This document shows positions 22,984-31,698 of a stretch of DNA of 53,784 nucleotides, piece after piece. The stretch is taken from the NCBI GenBank assembly GCA_903924855.1, contig CAIYCW010000066.1, forward strand, positions 1 through 53,784. The letters are read 5' to 3'. The DNA is from an uncultured Rhodospirillales bacterium. GTDB lineage: Bacteria; Pseudomonadota; Alphaproteobacteria; Acetobacterales; Acetobacteraceae. How positions within the stretch are numbered: the stretch's first letter is position 1; every line of letters starts with the position of its first letter. The notes below the pieces were generated by a model that was not told the DNA's origin, ran no database searches, and was given only the letters and a program-made list of their open reading frames with translations. Both the position numbers and the translations under genes were made by a program.

Positions 22984-24021
22984 ATGCGCGCGGCGGCAAT
23001 TTCCCTGCTGCGCCCGTTTGCCGGCCAGTTCGCCCGCCGCGCGCTGGGCGTGCTGCCGGTGGTGGCCCTGGTGGCGCTGCTGGTGTTCCTGCTGATCCAC
23101 GCCGTGCCTGGCGATCCGGCAGAACTGCTCTCGCCGGAGGATGCAACCAAGGCCGATATCGAGCGCCTGCGGGTGCAGCTCGGGCTCGATCAAAGCCTGG
23201 CCATGCAGTTCTGGCTGTTCATGCGCCACGCGCTGACCGGCGATTTCGGCCTGTCCTTCAAATACGGCGAGCCTGTGGGAGGCGTGATCGCCTCCCATCT
23301 GCCGGCCACGCTGGAGCTTGCCCTGGCCGCCAGCCTGATCGCAGTTGCCATCGGCGTGCCGCTTGGCATCTGGGCCGGCAGCCGGCCGAATTCCTGGCTG
23401 GACAATCTGGCCTCCATGGTGGGGTTCTTCGGCATCAGCGTGCCCGGCTTCTGGATGGGCATCATGCTGATCCTGGTGGTGGCGGGCAGCCTGCACTGGC
23501 TGCCCAGCTCCGGGCGCACCGAGATCGGGCTGGATGCGCGCGCCATCACCGGGTTTCTGCTGCTGGACACGCTGCTGCGCGGCGACGCGGCGGGGTTTGC
23601 CAGCACGCTGCGCCACCTGGCGCTGCCGGCGCTGACGCTCGGCATCAACATGGTCGGCATCATCATGCGCGTCACACGCTCCGCGGTGATCGAGACCATG
23701 CACGAGGATTACGTGCGCACCGCCCGCGCCACCGGCCAGACCGAACGTCGCGTGCTGTGGCGCCACGTGCTGCGCAACGCGCTGGTGGTGATCGTGACCG
23801 TGGTGGGCCTCGAACTCGGCACCCTGCTCTCCGGCTCGATCATCGTGGAGACCGTCTTCGTCTGGCCCGGCACCGGCTCCCTGCTGATCGAGGCGCTGCA
23901 GGGGCGCGACTATCCGCTGCTGATCGGCCTGGTGATGGTCTACACCGTGCTGTTCGTGCTGCTGAACCTGGTCATCGACCTCAGCTACGCGCTGATCGAC
24001 CCCAGGATCCGCCTTGACTGA
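22984..24021 (+). CDS. ABC importer permease, DppB type
   Basis: A 345-aa inner-membrane permease with about six transmembrane helices. It has the DppB/OppB N-terminal LVFLLIHAVPGDPAELL and the coupling-helix region EDYVRTARATGQTERRVLWR that contacts the ATPase. It starts three bases after the binding-protein stop and overlaps the next permease. It would form the translocation pore with the DppC-type partner. Confidence 0.92.
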   Translation: MRAAAISLLRPFAGQFARRALGVLPVVALVALLVFLLIHAVPGDPAELLSPEDATKADIERLRVQLGLDQSLAMQFWLFMRHALTGDFGLSFKYGEPVGGVIASHLPATLELALAASLIAVAIGVPLGIWAGSRPNSWLDNLASMVGFFGISVPGFWMGIMLILVVAGSLHWLPSSGRTEIGLDARAITGFLLLDTLLRGDAAGFASTLRHLALPALTLGINMVGIIMRVTRSAVIETMHEDYVRTARATGQTERRVLWRHVLRNALVVIVTVVGLELGTLLSGSIIVETVFVWPGTGSLLIEALQGRDYPLLIGLVMVYTVLFVLLNLVIDLSYALIDPRIRLD

Positions 24022-24856
24022 GCGCGCCTTTCCCAAAATCCGGCTGAAGCTGGCGCTGGGGCTCGCCATCGTGCTGGCGGTGCTGGCGGTGAGCCTGGCC
24101 GCCGGCTGGCTCGCCCCGTTCGACCCGGACGAGCAGAGCCTGCGCCTTGCCCTGCGCCCACCGATCTGGTCCGGCGCCCGCGCGGTGGCTGGGCATGTGC
24201 TCGGCACCGACCAGCTTGGCCGCGACATCCTCTCGCGCATCCTCTATGGCGCGCGAGTCTCGGTGGTGATCGCAGCCGCGGTGATGCTCGCCTCCGGGCT
24301 GATCGGCGTGCTGCTGGGCACCATCTCCGGGTTTTTCGGCGGCTGGGTGGATTACACGCTGCAAAAACTGGTGGAGGTGGTCTGGGCCTTCCCGCCCTTG
24401 CTGCTCGCCATCGCCATTCTGGCATTTCTCGGCCAGGGCCTGCCGATCCTGATCCTGGCGCTGGTGAGCCAGCGCTGGATTCCCTATTGCCGGGTGGCCC
24501 GCGCCCAGGCGCTGTCGCTGCGCTCACGCGATTTCGTGGTGGCGGCCCAGGCCATCGGCGCCACGCCCTGGCGGGTGATCAGCCGCCACGTGATCCCCAA
24601 CCTGCTGCAGGGTGCGCTGGTGATCGGCACCTTCACCATGGCCACCGCCATCCTGTCGGAAGCCAGCCTGAGCTTCTTGGGCCTCGGCGTGCCGCCCGAA
24701 ATCCCAAGCTGGGGCGGCATGCTGGCCGATGGCCGCGCCTATATCAGCACCGCCTGGTGGCTCGCCTTGTTCCCCGGCCTTGCGATTTTCGCCACCGTTT
24801 TCGGCATCAACCTGCTGGGCGATGGATTGCGGGATCTGCTCGACCCCCGCAGATGA
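24014..24856 (+). CDS. ABC importer permease, DppC type
   Basis: A 280-aa inner-membrane permease of the DppC/OppC family: VLGTDQLGRDILSRILYGAR near residues 63-82, and the EAA-like ATPase contact SRDFVVAAQAIGATPWRV. The ending LLGDGLRDLLDPR is typical of the family. The start is a TTG at 24014 overlapping the DppB stop by eight bases; no in-frame ATG precedes the first helix. The gene ends directly against the convergent acyltransferase gene, so the usual DppD/DppF ATPase genes are missing from this operon. Confidence 0.9.
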   Translation: MTERAFPKIRLKLALGLAIVLAVLAVSLAAGWLAPFDPDEQSLRLALRPPIWSGARAVAGHVLGTDQLGRDILSRILYGARVSVVIAAAVMLASGLIGVLLGTISGFFGGWVDYTLQKLVEVVWAFPPLLLAIAILAFLGQGLPILILALVSQRWIPYCRVARAQALSLRSRDFVVAAQAIGATPWRVISRHVIPNLLQGALVIGTFTMATAILSEASLSFLGLGVPPEIPSWGGMLADGRAYISTAWWLALFPGLAIFATVFGINLLGDGLRDLLDPRR

Positions 24857-25993
24857 TCACCGCCGCCCATTTCCGGCCCCGTCGCGCGTGCCGCGGGCCA
24901 AGTGCGACCGTCCCGCCTTCCACCGCGCGCCGAGCCTCGCTGCCACACGGTCGGTGAACGCCAGGATCTGCTGCTTGCGCTGCAGAATGGGCTTTTCCAC
25001 AAAACTCCAGGATGCATAGGCAAACAGCAACGAGACCGGAAGCGATGTCAGGCTCAACAGCCACCAGCTTCGGATGTCGGCAAACTGGCTGACAATCGTC
25101 TGCTGGATCGGCAGATGGAACAGGTAGACCCCGTAGGACAGATCGCCGAACGGGATTGGGCGCGGCCGCATCAGCCCAAGCCAGACGACAACATAGGCAA
25201 TGGGAAACGAGGCCAGCGGCTTGAAATCATCGGTCTCGTATAGCCCGATGGACAACAGGATGCAGACCAACCCGGCGGCGTTCGAATAGGGCAGCCTGTC
25301 GCGATACAGGTAGATGCTCACCGCGGCCAGAAAACCCAGCACCATCCGCCGTCCCATTGCATCGAACTCGGTGCCGTCCGGCAAGGCGCCCGCGAGTGCC
25401 GCGATCACCAGGCCCACGCAAACAGCGGCCACGATCGCCGAGAACACCGCCCGGCGTCCGATCAGCGTGAGAAGGGACGCGGCGACAAGTGCCTCATAGC
25501 AATACAATTCATAAGGAATGGTCCAAAGCTGCGGATTCACCCAAGGACCGCCCGGGTTGTTTTGAAAAAGTCCCGGCAATTTGAAATGGATGATGCCAAT
25601 GATATTCAAAAGGTAGATGTGAAATTCCGGATCACTGAGATATGTCCAAATCGGCATTTCGGTCAGCAACGTGCCCAGTATCAGGCTGGACAGCAGCACT
25701 TCCACTGCAAGTGCCGGCATGATCCGGATCACCCGAAGCGTGATGAACTGGTGCAGCCTGTTGCGCAACAGACTGCCGGACACAAGAAACCCTGACAGTG
25801 CAAAAAACATCGGAAGAACGAGAAGCTCGACCCAGCTGAAGCGCCCATGGATCAGCCGCAAGGCAGCGTCGGTCTGGCCGCTATACCAGATGCTGTGCAA
25901 GACCAGAACAGAAAAAGACAATATTATTCGAAGGTAGTCAAATCCAGTGCTTTGATTTCGCATTGCCTCCATTTTTTCTTTGATGGTGACCAT
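24857..25993 (-). CDS. Acyltransferase-3 family membrane protein
   Basis: A 378-aa multi-spanning membrane protein of the acyltransferase-3 family (OafA/NodX/ExoZ-like). The start FDYLRIILSFSVLVLHS carries the expected R and catalytic-type H of the first helix, PMFFALSGFLVSGSLLR is the second family block, and about ten helices follow. Such enzymes O-acetylate or succinylate surface polysaccharides or other sugars. The ATG at 25993 is used; ATGs at 25972 and 25963 are alternatives, and no strong Shine-Dalgarno decides between them. Base composition is less GC-rich at the 5' end than in neighbouring genes. It stands alone on this strand between flhA and the ABC operon. Confidence 0.85.
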   Translation of the reverse strand: MVTIKEKMEAMRNQSTGFDYLRIILSFSVLVLHSIWYSGQTDAALRLIHGRFSWVELLVLPMFFALSGFLVSGSLLRNRLHQFITLRVIRIMPALAVEVLLSSLILGTLLTEMPIWTYLSDPEFHIYLLNIIGIIHFKLPGLFQNNPGGPWVNPQLWTIPYELYCYEALVAASLLTLIGRRAVFSAIVAAVCVGLVIAALAGALPDGTEFDAMGRRMVLGFLAAVSIYLYRDRLPYSNAAGLVCILLSIGLYETDDFKPLASFPIAYVVVWLGLMRPRPIPFGDLSYGVYLFHLPIQQTIVSQFADIRSWWLLSLTSLPVSLLFAYASWSFVEKPILQRKQQILAFTDRVAARLGARWKAGRSHLARGTRDGAGNGRR

Positions 25994-26108
25994 TGCAATT
26001 CATTGCCTTCGATAATCGTGTCTGATCATGGCGTGATCGGGAGGCAAGCGGCATTCAATCGCCGCACGCGTCAAACGGTATCGGTGCAAATCCGGCCGAT
26101 GTCCATCA

Positions 26109-28160
26109 TCACTGGATCGTGCCGACCGTGCGGATATTGGCGCGCGCGAAGATCTCGGACTGCGCCAGCACCGCGGTGGACGGGCTGATCCGCTCTACGA
26201 TCGATCGTACATGAAAACGGATCTGGCTGCCGGTCAGCACCACCGGGATCTCACCGGCGGCGGACGCACTCTGGATCACCGATTTCAGCCGGGTGACAAA
26301 CTCGGTCACCCTCGATGGCGCCATTGCCAGATGCTGATCCGGCGGCGGGCCGGACAGCGATTCCAAAAACGCCGCCTCCCATTCCGGCGACAGCGTGATC
26401 AGCGGCACATAGCCGCCCGGCCCCTGACACGCGCTGCAGATCTGGCGCGACAGCCGGGCCCGCACATGCGCCACGATCGCGGTGATCGAGCTGGAGTTCA
26501 GCACGGTTGCGTCATGGACCGCCTCCAGAATGCTGCCCAGATCACGGATCGACACGCGCTCGGCCAGCAGACGCTGCAGAATGCGGTGAAAACTGCCCAT
26601 CGAGATGCGTGCCGGGATCAGATCCCCGATCAGCTTCTCCGAAGTGGCGGAGGCCAGCTCCAGCAGCCGGTTCACCTCGCCGAAATCCAGCAGGTCGGAC
26701 AGGTTCTGCATCACGATCTCGGTCAGATGGGTGGACAGCACCCGCGCCGGCTCCACCACCGTCAGCCCCTGGATCACCGCCTCATCGCGCAACGCCGGAT
26801 CGATCCACAGCGCCTGCAGGTTGAAGGCCGGCTCCAGCGTCGGCTCACCCGGAAAATCGATCGGCCGGCCATCCTGCGACATCACCATCAGCGCATTGGC
26901 CCGCAACTCCCCCTGACCCGCGGTGATCTCGCGCAGCTTCACCGCATAGAGATTCGAGCCGAGTTGCAGATTGTCCTGAATGCGCACCGCGGGAATGATG
27001 AAGCCGTATTCGACCGCGATGGTCCTGCGCAGATGCTTGATCTGATCGGTCAGGGTGATGTTGTCACCGGTGGCCAGCGACAGCAGCCCATAGCCCAGCT
27101 CGATGCGTAGAACATCCATCTTCAGCAGATCCGTCACCGGCGGCTCCACCGGGGCAGGGGGCTGTGTCGTCGCGTCGCTCTCCGCCTGCGCCGGGCGGCG
27201 CTGGATCGTCCAGGCCAGGCCGCCAAAGCCCGCCGCGATCAGCAGGAACGGCAACGCCGGCAGCCCCGGCATCAGCCCGAAGGCGCCCGAGGCCGCCGCC
27301 GCCAGGAACAACGGCTTGGCGCTGCCGCCCATCTGCCGGCCGATGGCGATATCCGCCTTGCCCTTCACACCCGCCTTGGTGATCACAATGCCCGAGGCGG
27401 TGGACACCAGCAGGGCCGGGATCTGTGACACCAGCCCGTCACCGATGGTCAGCGTGGTATAGGTCTGCACCGCATCGGACAGCGACAATCCGTGCTTGAT
27501 CACCCCGATGGCAAGCCCGCCGAAGATGTTCACCGAGGTGATCATCAGCCCCGCAATCGCATCGCCACGCACGAACTTGGCCGCACCATCCATCGAGCCG
27601 AAGAACGAGCTTTCCTGCTCCAGCTCAGACCGCCGTCGCCTGGCCGTCGCCTCGTCGATCGTGCCGGCCGACAGATCGGCGTCGATCGCCATCTGCCGGC
27701 CCGGCATCGCATCAAGCGTGAACCGCGCCGCCACCTCGGCAATGCGGCCCGAGCCCTTGGTGATCACCATGAAATTCACGATGAGCAGAATGCCAAACAC
27801 GACGAGGCCGATCACCGCATCGCCGCCCATCAGAAACCCGCCAAACGCCGCAACGATATGGCCGGCCGCCCCCAGGCCCTCATGCCCGTGCGACAGGATC
27901 AGCCGCGTGGTCGCCACGTTGAGTGCGATGCGCAGCAGTGTGGTCAGCAGCAGCACCACCGGAAAACTGGAGAAATCCAGCGGGTTTTCCAAAAACACCG
28001 CAACCATCAGGATCAGCACCGTCAGGCTCACCGAGACGGCAAGCCCCATGTCGAGCACAATCGAGGGCAGCGGCACGATCAGCACCGACAGCAGCAGCAA
28101 TATGCCGGCCGCCAGCGCCAGATCGGACGGGATCTTGCCGATCTTCAATTCGGGCAGCAT
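26109..28160 (-). CDS. flhA: Flagellar export gate protein FlhA
   Basis: A 683-aa protein of normal FlhA length. The N-terminal ~320 residues hold about eight transmembrane helices, including PLPSIVLDMGLAVSVSLTVL and the FHIPEP-type loop SSFPVVLLLTTLLRIALNVA. A conserved cytoplasmic loop follows (RFTLDAMPGRQMAIDADLSA). The C-terminal ~340 residues form the docking platform for export chaperones. It belongs to the flagellar type III export gate in the inner membrane. It is the last gene of the minus-strand run that begins at fliF, 37 bp after the FlbD-type regulator. Confidence 0.95.
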   Translation of the reverse strand: MLPELKIGKIPSDLALAAGILLLLSVLIVPLPSIVLDMGLAVSVSLTVLILMVAVFLENPLDFSSFPVVLLLTTLLRIALNVATTRLILSHGHEGLGAAGHIVAAFGGFLMGGDAVIGLVVFGILLIVNFMVITKGSGRIAEVAARFTLDAMPGRQMAIDADLSAGTIDEATARRRRSELEQESSFFGSMDGAAKFVRGDAIAGLMITSVNIFGGLAIGVIKHGLSLSDAVQTYTTLTIGDGLVSQIPALLVSTASGIVITKAGVKGKADIAIGRQMGGSAKPLFLAAAASGAFGLMPGLPALPFLLIAAGFGGLAWTIQRRPAQAESDATTQPPAPVEPPVTDLLKMDVLRIELGYGLLSLATGDNITLTDQIKHLRRTIAVEYGFIIPAVRIQDNLQLGSNLYAVKLREITAGQGELRANALMVMSQDGRPIDFPGEPTLEPAFNLQALWIDPALRDEAVIQGLTVVEPARVLSTHLTEIVMQNLSDLLDFGEVNRLLELASATSEKLIGDLIPARISMGSFHRILQRLLAERVSIRDLGSILEAVHDATVLNSSSITAIVAHVRARLSRQICSACQGPGGYVPLITLSPEWEAAFLESLSGPPPDQHLAMAPSRVTEFVTRLKSVIQSASAAGEIPVVLTGSQIRFHVRSIVERISPSTAVLAQSEIFARANIRTVGTIQ

Positions 28161-28197
28161 GGCACCGGTCTGTCCTCTGCGGGCGTTGTCCTGCGCA

Positions 28198-29502
28198 TCA
28201 CGCGGTCTCGTACGCCTTCAGCTTCGAGCGCAGCGAGCGGATCGAGATCCCCAGCATGCGTGCGGCATGGGTGCGGTTGCCGCCGGTGTGCTGCAGCGTG
28301 TCCAGGATCAACAGACGCTCCATGTCACTCATCGTGCGCGGCTGATCCGGCTGCCCGGGCTCGCGCAGCATTGTCGTGGGGGCAGGGCTCGCCGCCCGGG
28401 GCTCGCCCTCTTCCCCCGCCACATGGCACGCCTCGATCATCGGGCCGTCTGACAACAGAACCGCGCGATGGATGGTGTTCTCCAACTCCCGCACATTGCC
28501 GCGCCAGTTGCGCGCGCGCAGCGCCGACAGTGCCGCCTGGCTGAAGCCCTTCGCGGCAAGACCGTTCACGGCCGCGTAATGCGCACTGAAATACTCACTC
28601 AGCGGAATGATATCCATCGGCCGCTTGCGCAGCGGCGGGATGATGAGGGTGATCAGATTGAGCCTGAAATACAGATCCTCGCGAAACTGCCCGCGCTCCA
28701 CCTGCTCCAGGATGGAGCGGTTGGTGGTGGCCAGAATCCGCGCCGTCATCGCCATCTCGCGGTTGCTGCCCACCCGGGAAAACCGCTTCTCCTGCAACAC
28801 GCGCAGCAGCTTGGCCTGAAACCGCACATCAATCTCGGTGATCTCGTCCAGCAGCAGCGTGCCGCCCGCGGCCTCCTCGAATCGGCCGACACGCTGTGCC
28901 GTCGCACCGGTGAAGGATCCCTTCTCATGGCCGAACAACTCGCTCTCGATCAGCGTGTCCGGGATGGCAGCGCAGTTCACCGCCACGAACTTCCCGCCGG
29001 CACGGTTCGATCGTCGGTGCAGATAGCGGCAGATCTGCTCCTTGCCGGTGCCGGACTCGCCGGACACCAGCACTGTCACATCCGACGCCGCCACCCGGTC
29101 AGCGGTCTGCAACACCCGCAACATGGCATCATCGGTGGCGATCAGCCGGTGGTCGTCATCCTCGATTTCGGCCGCATGGCCCGAAGTCGTCTGCCGCACC
29201 TCACCCAGATTGAGATAGTCGCTGGCGCCGTTGCGAATGCGGTCCAGCGCCAGCAAGGCCGGCGCGTTGTTGCCGCACACGATCACCGGCAGCTGAATGC
29301 CCTGCAGCTTCAAACTGCTGCAGATATCGTTGACGTTGCTCTCGATGTCGCACAGCAGCGCATCCACCGTGCCCGATCCCCGCAGATGCGCCGCCACATC
29401 GCGCAGCGGGGACATGTCCTGCACATCGATGTTCAGCGAGCGCAGCATCCGCAGCGTCTCATGCGCGCGGGGGGTCGGCTCGGCCACGTAGAGCATGCGC
29501 AT
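28198..29502 (-). CDS. flbD: Sigma-54-dependent flagellar regulator, FlbD type
   Basis: A 434-aa activator. Residues ~1-110 are a receiver-like domain without a clean phosphorylation pocket. The AAA+ domain has Walker [10 protein letters not shown] near 144-152, GSFTGA (the sigma-54 contact loop, normally GAFTGA) near 194, and Walker B LLLDEI. A Fis-type helix-turn-helix closes the protein ([20 protein letters not shown]). In Caulobacter, FlbD activates class III/IV flagellar genes and represses fliF, binding ftr sites. Gene position between fliN and flhA is the same as the Caulobacter fliF operon. Matching palindromes are seen upstream of fliF and flgE, so it probably regulates this very cluster. 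Confidence 0.92.
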   Translation of the reverse strand: MRMLYVAEPTPRAHETLRMLRSLNIDVQDMSPLRDVAAHLRGSGTVDALLCDIESNVNDICSSLKLQGIQLPVIVCGNNAPALLALDRIRNGASDYLNLGEVRQTTSGHAAEIEDDDHRLIATDDAMLRVLQTADRVAASDVTVLVSGESGTGKEQICRYLHRRSNRAGGKFVAVNCAAIPDTLIESELFGHEKGSFTGATAQRVGRFEEAAGGTLLLDEITEIDVRFQAKLLRVLQEKRFSRVGSNREMAMTARILATTNRSILEQVERGQFREDLYFRLNLITLIIPPLRKRPMDIIPLSEYFSAHYAAVNGLAAKGFSQAALSALRARNWRGNVRELENTIHRAVLLSDGPMIEACHVAGEEGEPRAASPAPTTMLREPGQPDQPRTMSDMERLLILDTLQHTGGNRTHAARMLGISIRSLRSKLKAYETA

Positions 29503-29511
29503 GATGCGGCC

Positions 29512-29838
29512 TCAGACCGCGCGGTCGGTCTTGACGATTTCCGTCATCGTCACACCAAGCCGGTTGTCATCCACCATCACCACCTCGCCGCGCGCCACCA
29601 GCCGGTTGTTGACATAGATGTCGATCGCCTCGCCCAGCTTGCGGTCCAGCTCCACCACCGCACCGCGCCCCAGCTTCAACAGCTGGTTAACCTGCATGGT
29701 CGATTTGCCAAGCACGGCACTGACAGTGACCGGAATGTCATACACCGCCTCCAGATCGCGTGCCGTGCGGGACAGCCCGGGATCAGGCGGTGCCAGCTCG
29801 GACTCAGGCAGAGCCGGAAACTCGGTGTCAGACGGCAT
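29512..29838 (-). CDS. fliN: Flagellar motor switch protein FliN
   Basis: A 108-aa protein whose C-terminal ~80 residues are the SpoA/FliN domain: YDIPVTVSAVLGKSTMQVNQ, LLKLGRGAVVELDRK and GEAIDIYVNNRLVARGEVVM, then DNRLGVTMTEIV. It forms the lower C-ring with FliM and FliG and controls rotation and export cargo docking. Its start overlaps the end of fliH by 11 bases. Confidence 0.95.
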   Translation of the reverse strand: MPSDTEFPALPESELAPPDPGLSRTARDLEAVYDIPVTVSAVLGKSTMQVNQLLKLGRGAVVELDRKLGEAIDIYVNNRLVARGEVVMVDDNRLGVTMTEIVKTDRAV

Positions 29839-30649
29839 TCTCAGGCTCCTTTGCCAAGGGGATCGGCGCCATTGGGATGGGTCCCAGAGGAACCGGCGCC
29901 AGCGTTGCGGACGTCACGGGTTTGGATGCAAAGAGGGCGGGGTCTGCCATCGCGGGCAGCGGCAGCGCGGGCGTCTTCGGGGGCTGCGCCATACCGTTTG
30001 CGCTTGCCCGCGCGGCAGGCAGCACCTCGTCCACCGCAAGACCGTGCTGCGCCAGCATCCGCGTCAGCGCGTCCTGAATGGGGCCGGTCTTGCGGTGCAG
30101 CGCCCCGCGCTCCCAAATGATCTCGGCATCGCCCACCGCGATATCGGTCGCCGGGCGGATGGACACATGGTGATCCAGACCCGCCGCCCCCATCTCGATC
30201 GCCGGGCCGATCGCCCGCGCAACATCCGGCGCCAGCCGGATTGTGATGCAGGAAGGCCTGGACAGGCGGCGCAGCAGCTCGGCCACCAAGGCGGTGATTT
30301 CAGACGGTCCGTTGCAGCTCATCAGCATCGGAAACAGATTGGCAAGCAGGCGGTGAAACTGCAGCGACAGCGCTGCCGCCGCCTCCGCCACCGCCGCCTC
30401 TTGCGTCTGCGCCAGGCTGTGCGCGATCTGCGCGAAGCTCTGCGCATGATCGGTCGCAGGCGATGTGGTCTGAGCCGTGATCAGATCGAGCGCCTGCCGG
30501 CTCCCCGCCGCGTAGCCGTCATTCCAGGCCTGATCCAGCGCCACCTCACGCGCCATCTCCGCGGCTTCCGGCACCGCTTCTGCCTGCTCGGCTGCGCTGG
30601 CCTCGGCGGCCGGCGCCGCCATGTCAAAATCCTCGTCGAACAGGGCCAT
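29828..30649 (-). CDS. fliH: Flagellar assembly protein FliH / FlbE-like
   Basis: A 273-aa protein between fliG and fliN, the place of FlbE in Caulobacter and FliH elsewhere. It has an acidic, alanine-rich N-terminus (FDEDFDMAAPAAEASAAEQA), a central helical stretch likely to be a coiled coil (residues ~60-130), and a C-terminal region with WERGALHRKTGPI that resembles the conserved FliH end. FliH regulates the export ATPase FliI. Sequence is poorly conserved across the family, so the name depends strongly on position. The proline- and alanine-rich C-terminal tail is longer than usual. Confidence 0.82.
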   Translation of the reverse strand: MALFDEDFDMAAPAAEASAAEQAEAVPEAAEMAREVALDQAWNDGYAAGSRQALDLITAQTTSPATDHAQSFAQIAHSLAQTQEAAVAEAAAALSLQFHRLLANLFPMLMSCNGPSEITALVAELLRRLSRPSCITIRLAPDVARAIGPAIEMGAAGLDHHVSIRPATDIAVGDAEIIWERGALHRKTGPIQDALTRMLAQHGLAVDEVLPAARASANGMAQPPKTPALPLPAMADPALFASKPVTSATLAPVPLGPIPMAPIPLAKEPENAV

Positions 30650-30684
30650 GTCAGCGCCCTGCCTTGGCGGCAGACATCGAGGGC

Positions 30685-31698
30685 CTAGTAGACCAGCTCG
30701 TCATCATTCGCCTCCCCGATCTCGATCGTGCCCTGGGCCGCCAACTCCTTGGCCAGCACCACAATGGCGGCCTGCGCCTCATCCACATCGCGCAGCTTCA
30801 CCGGGCCCAGCCCCTCGATGTCGTCGCGCAGCATCTTGCCGGCGCGGTCGGACAGGTTGCGGAAGAACAGCTCGCGCAGCGGCTCGGAAGCACCCTTCAA
30901 CGCCAGCGGCAGCTTGTCCTTCTCCACCACCCGCAGCAGCGCCTGCACCGCGCTGGGCGACAGGCGTTGCAGATCGTCGAAGGTGAACATCAGCGATTTG
31001 ATCTTGTCCGCCGCCTCGCGGTTGCGCTCATCAAGCGCCATCAGGAAGCGCAGCTCGGTCTGGCGGTCGAGGTTGTTGAAGATCTCCGCCATCATCTCAT
31101 GCGCATCACGCCGCGTGCTGCGCGCCAGGTTGGACATGAACTCGGTGCGCAGCGTGCGCTCCACCCCGTCCAGCACATCCTTCTGCACGCTCTCCATGCG
31201 CAGCATGCGCATCACCACCTCCATCGCGAAACTGTCCGGCAACAAGGCCAGCACGCGGGCGGAGTGTTCGGCCCGGATCTTGGACAGCACGACGGCAACC
31301 GTCTGCGGGTATTCGTTCTTCAGATAGTTGGCGAGCACGATCTCGTTCACATTGCCGAGCTTGTCCCACATCGTCCGCCCGGCCGGCCCGCGGATCTCCT
31401 CCATGATCTGCGCCACGCGCTCGCGCGGCAAGGTCTTCAGCAACAGCCGCTCGGTGTTCTCGAAACTGCCCACCAGATTGCCCGAGCCCCCCAGGCTCTC
31501 GGCAAATTCGGTGCACAGCCGCTCCACCACATCGGATCGCACCGCCCCCAGCTGCGCCATCGCGCTGGAAATCTCGCGGATCTCGTCCTCATGCATCATG
31601 CTGAACAGCCGCGCGCAGTTCTCATCGCCCAAAGCCAGCATCAACGCCGCCGCCTTCTGCGGCCCGCTCATCGCCCGGCTGTCATCGATCTTGCGCAT
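30685..31698 (-). CDS. fliG: Flagellar motor switch protein FliG
   Basis: A 337-aa protein of standard FliG length with three helical ARM-like domains: N-terminal (GPQKAAALMLALGDENCARL), middle (NEYPQTVAVVLSKIRAEHSA with the EHPQ-like variant NEYPQ) and C-terminal torque domain (MFTFDDLQRLSPSAVQALLR, then the charged helix near LKGASEPLRELFFRNLSDRA). It joins the MS-ring protein FliF to the C-ring. The ATG directly follows the fliF stop, giving tight coupling. Confidence 0.95.
   Translation of the reverse strand: MRKIDDSRAMSGPQKAAALMLALGDENCARLFSMMHEDEIREISSAMAQLGAVRSDVVERLCTEFAESLGGSGNLVGSFENTERLLLKTLPRERVAQIMEEIRGPAGRTMWDKLGNVNEIVLANYLKNEYPQTVAVVLSKIRAEHSARVLALLPDSFAMEVVMRMLRMESVQKDVLDGVERTLRTEFMSNLARSTRRDAHEMMAEIFNNLDRQTELRFLMALDERNREAADKIKSLMFTFDDLQRLSPSAVQALLRVVEKDKLPLALKGASEPLRELFFRNLSDRAGKMLRDDIEGLGPVKLRDVDEAQAAIVVLAKELAAQGTIEIGEANDDELVY

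Noticed and set aside
21709..24240. 843-codon open frame antisense to the ABC genes
   Set aside because: Antisense shadow of the binding protein and permeases; G, D, H and Q-rich with no domain.
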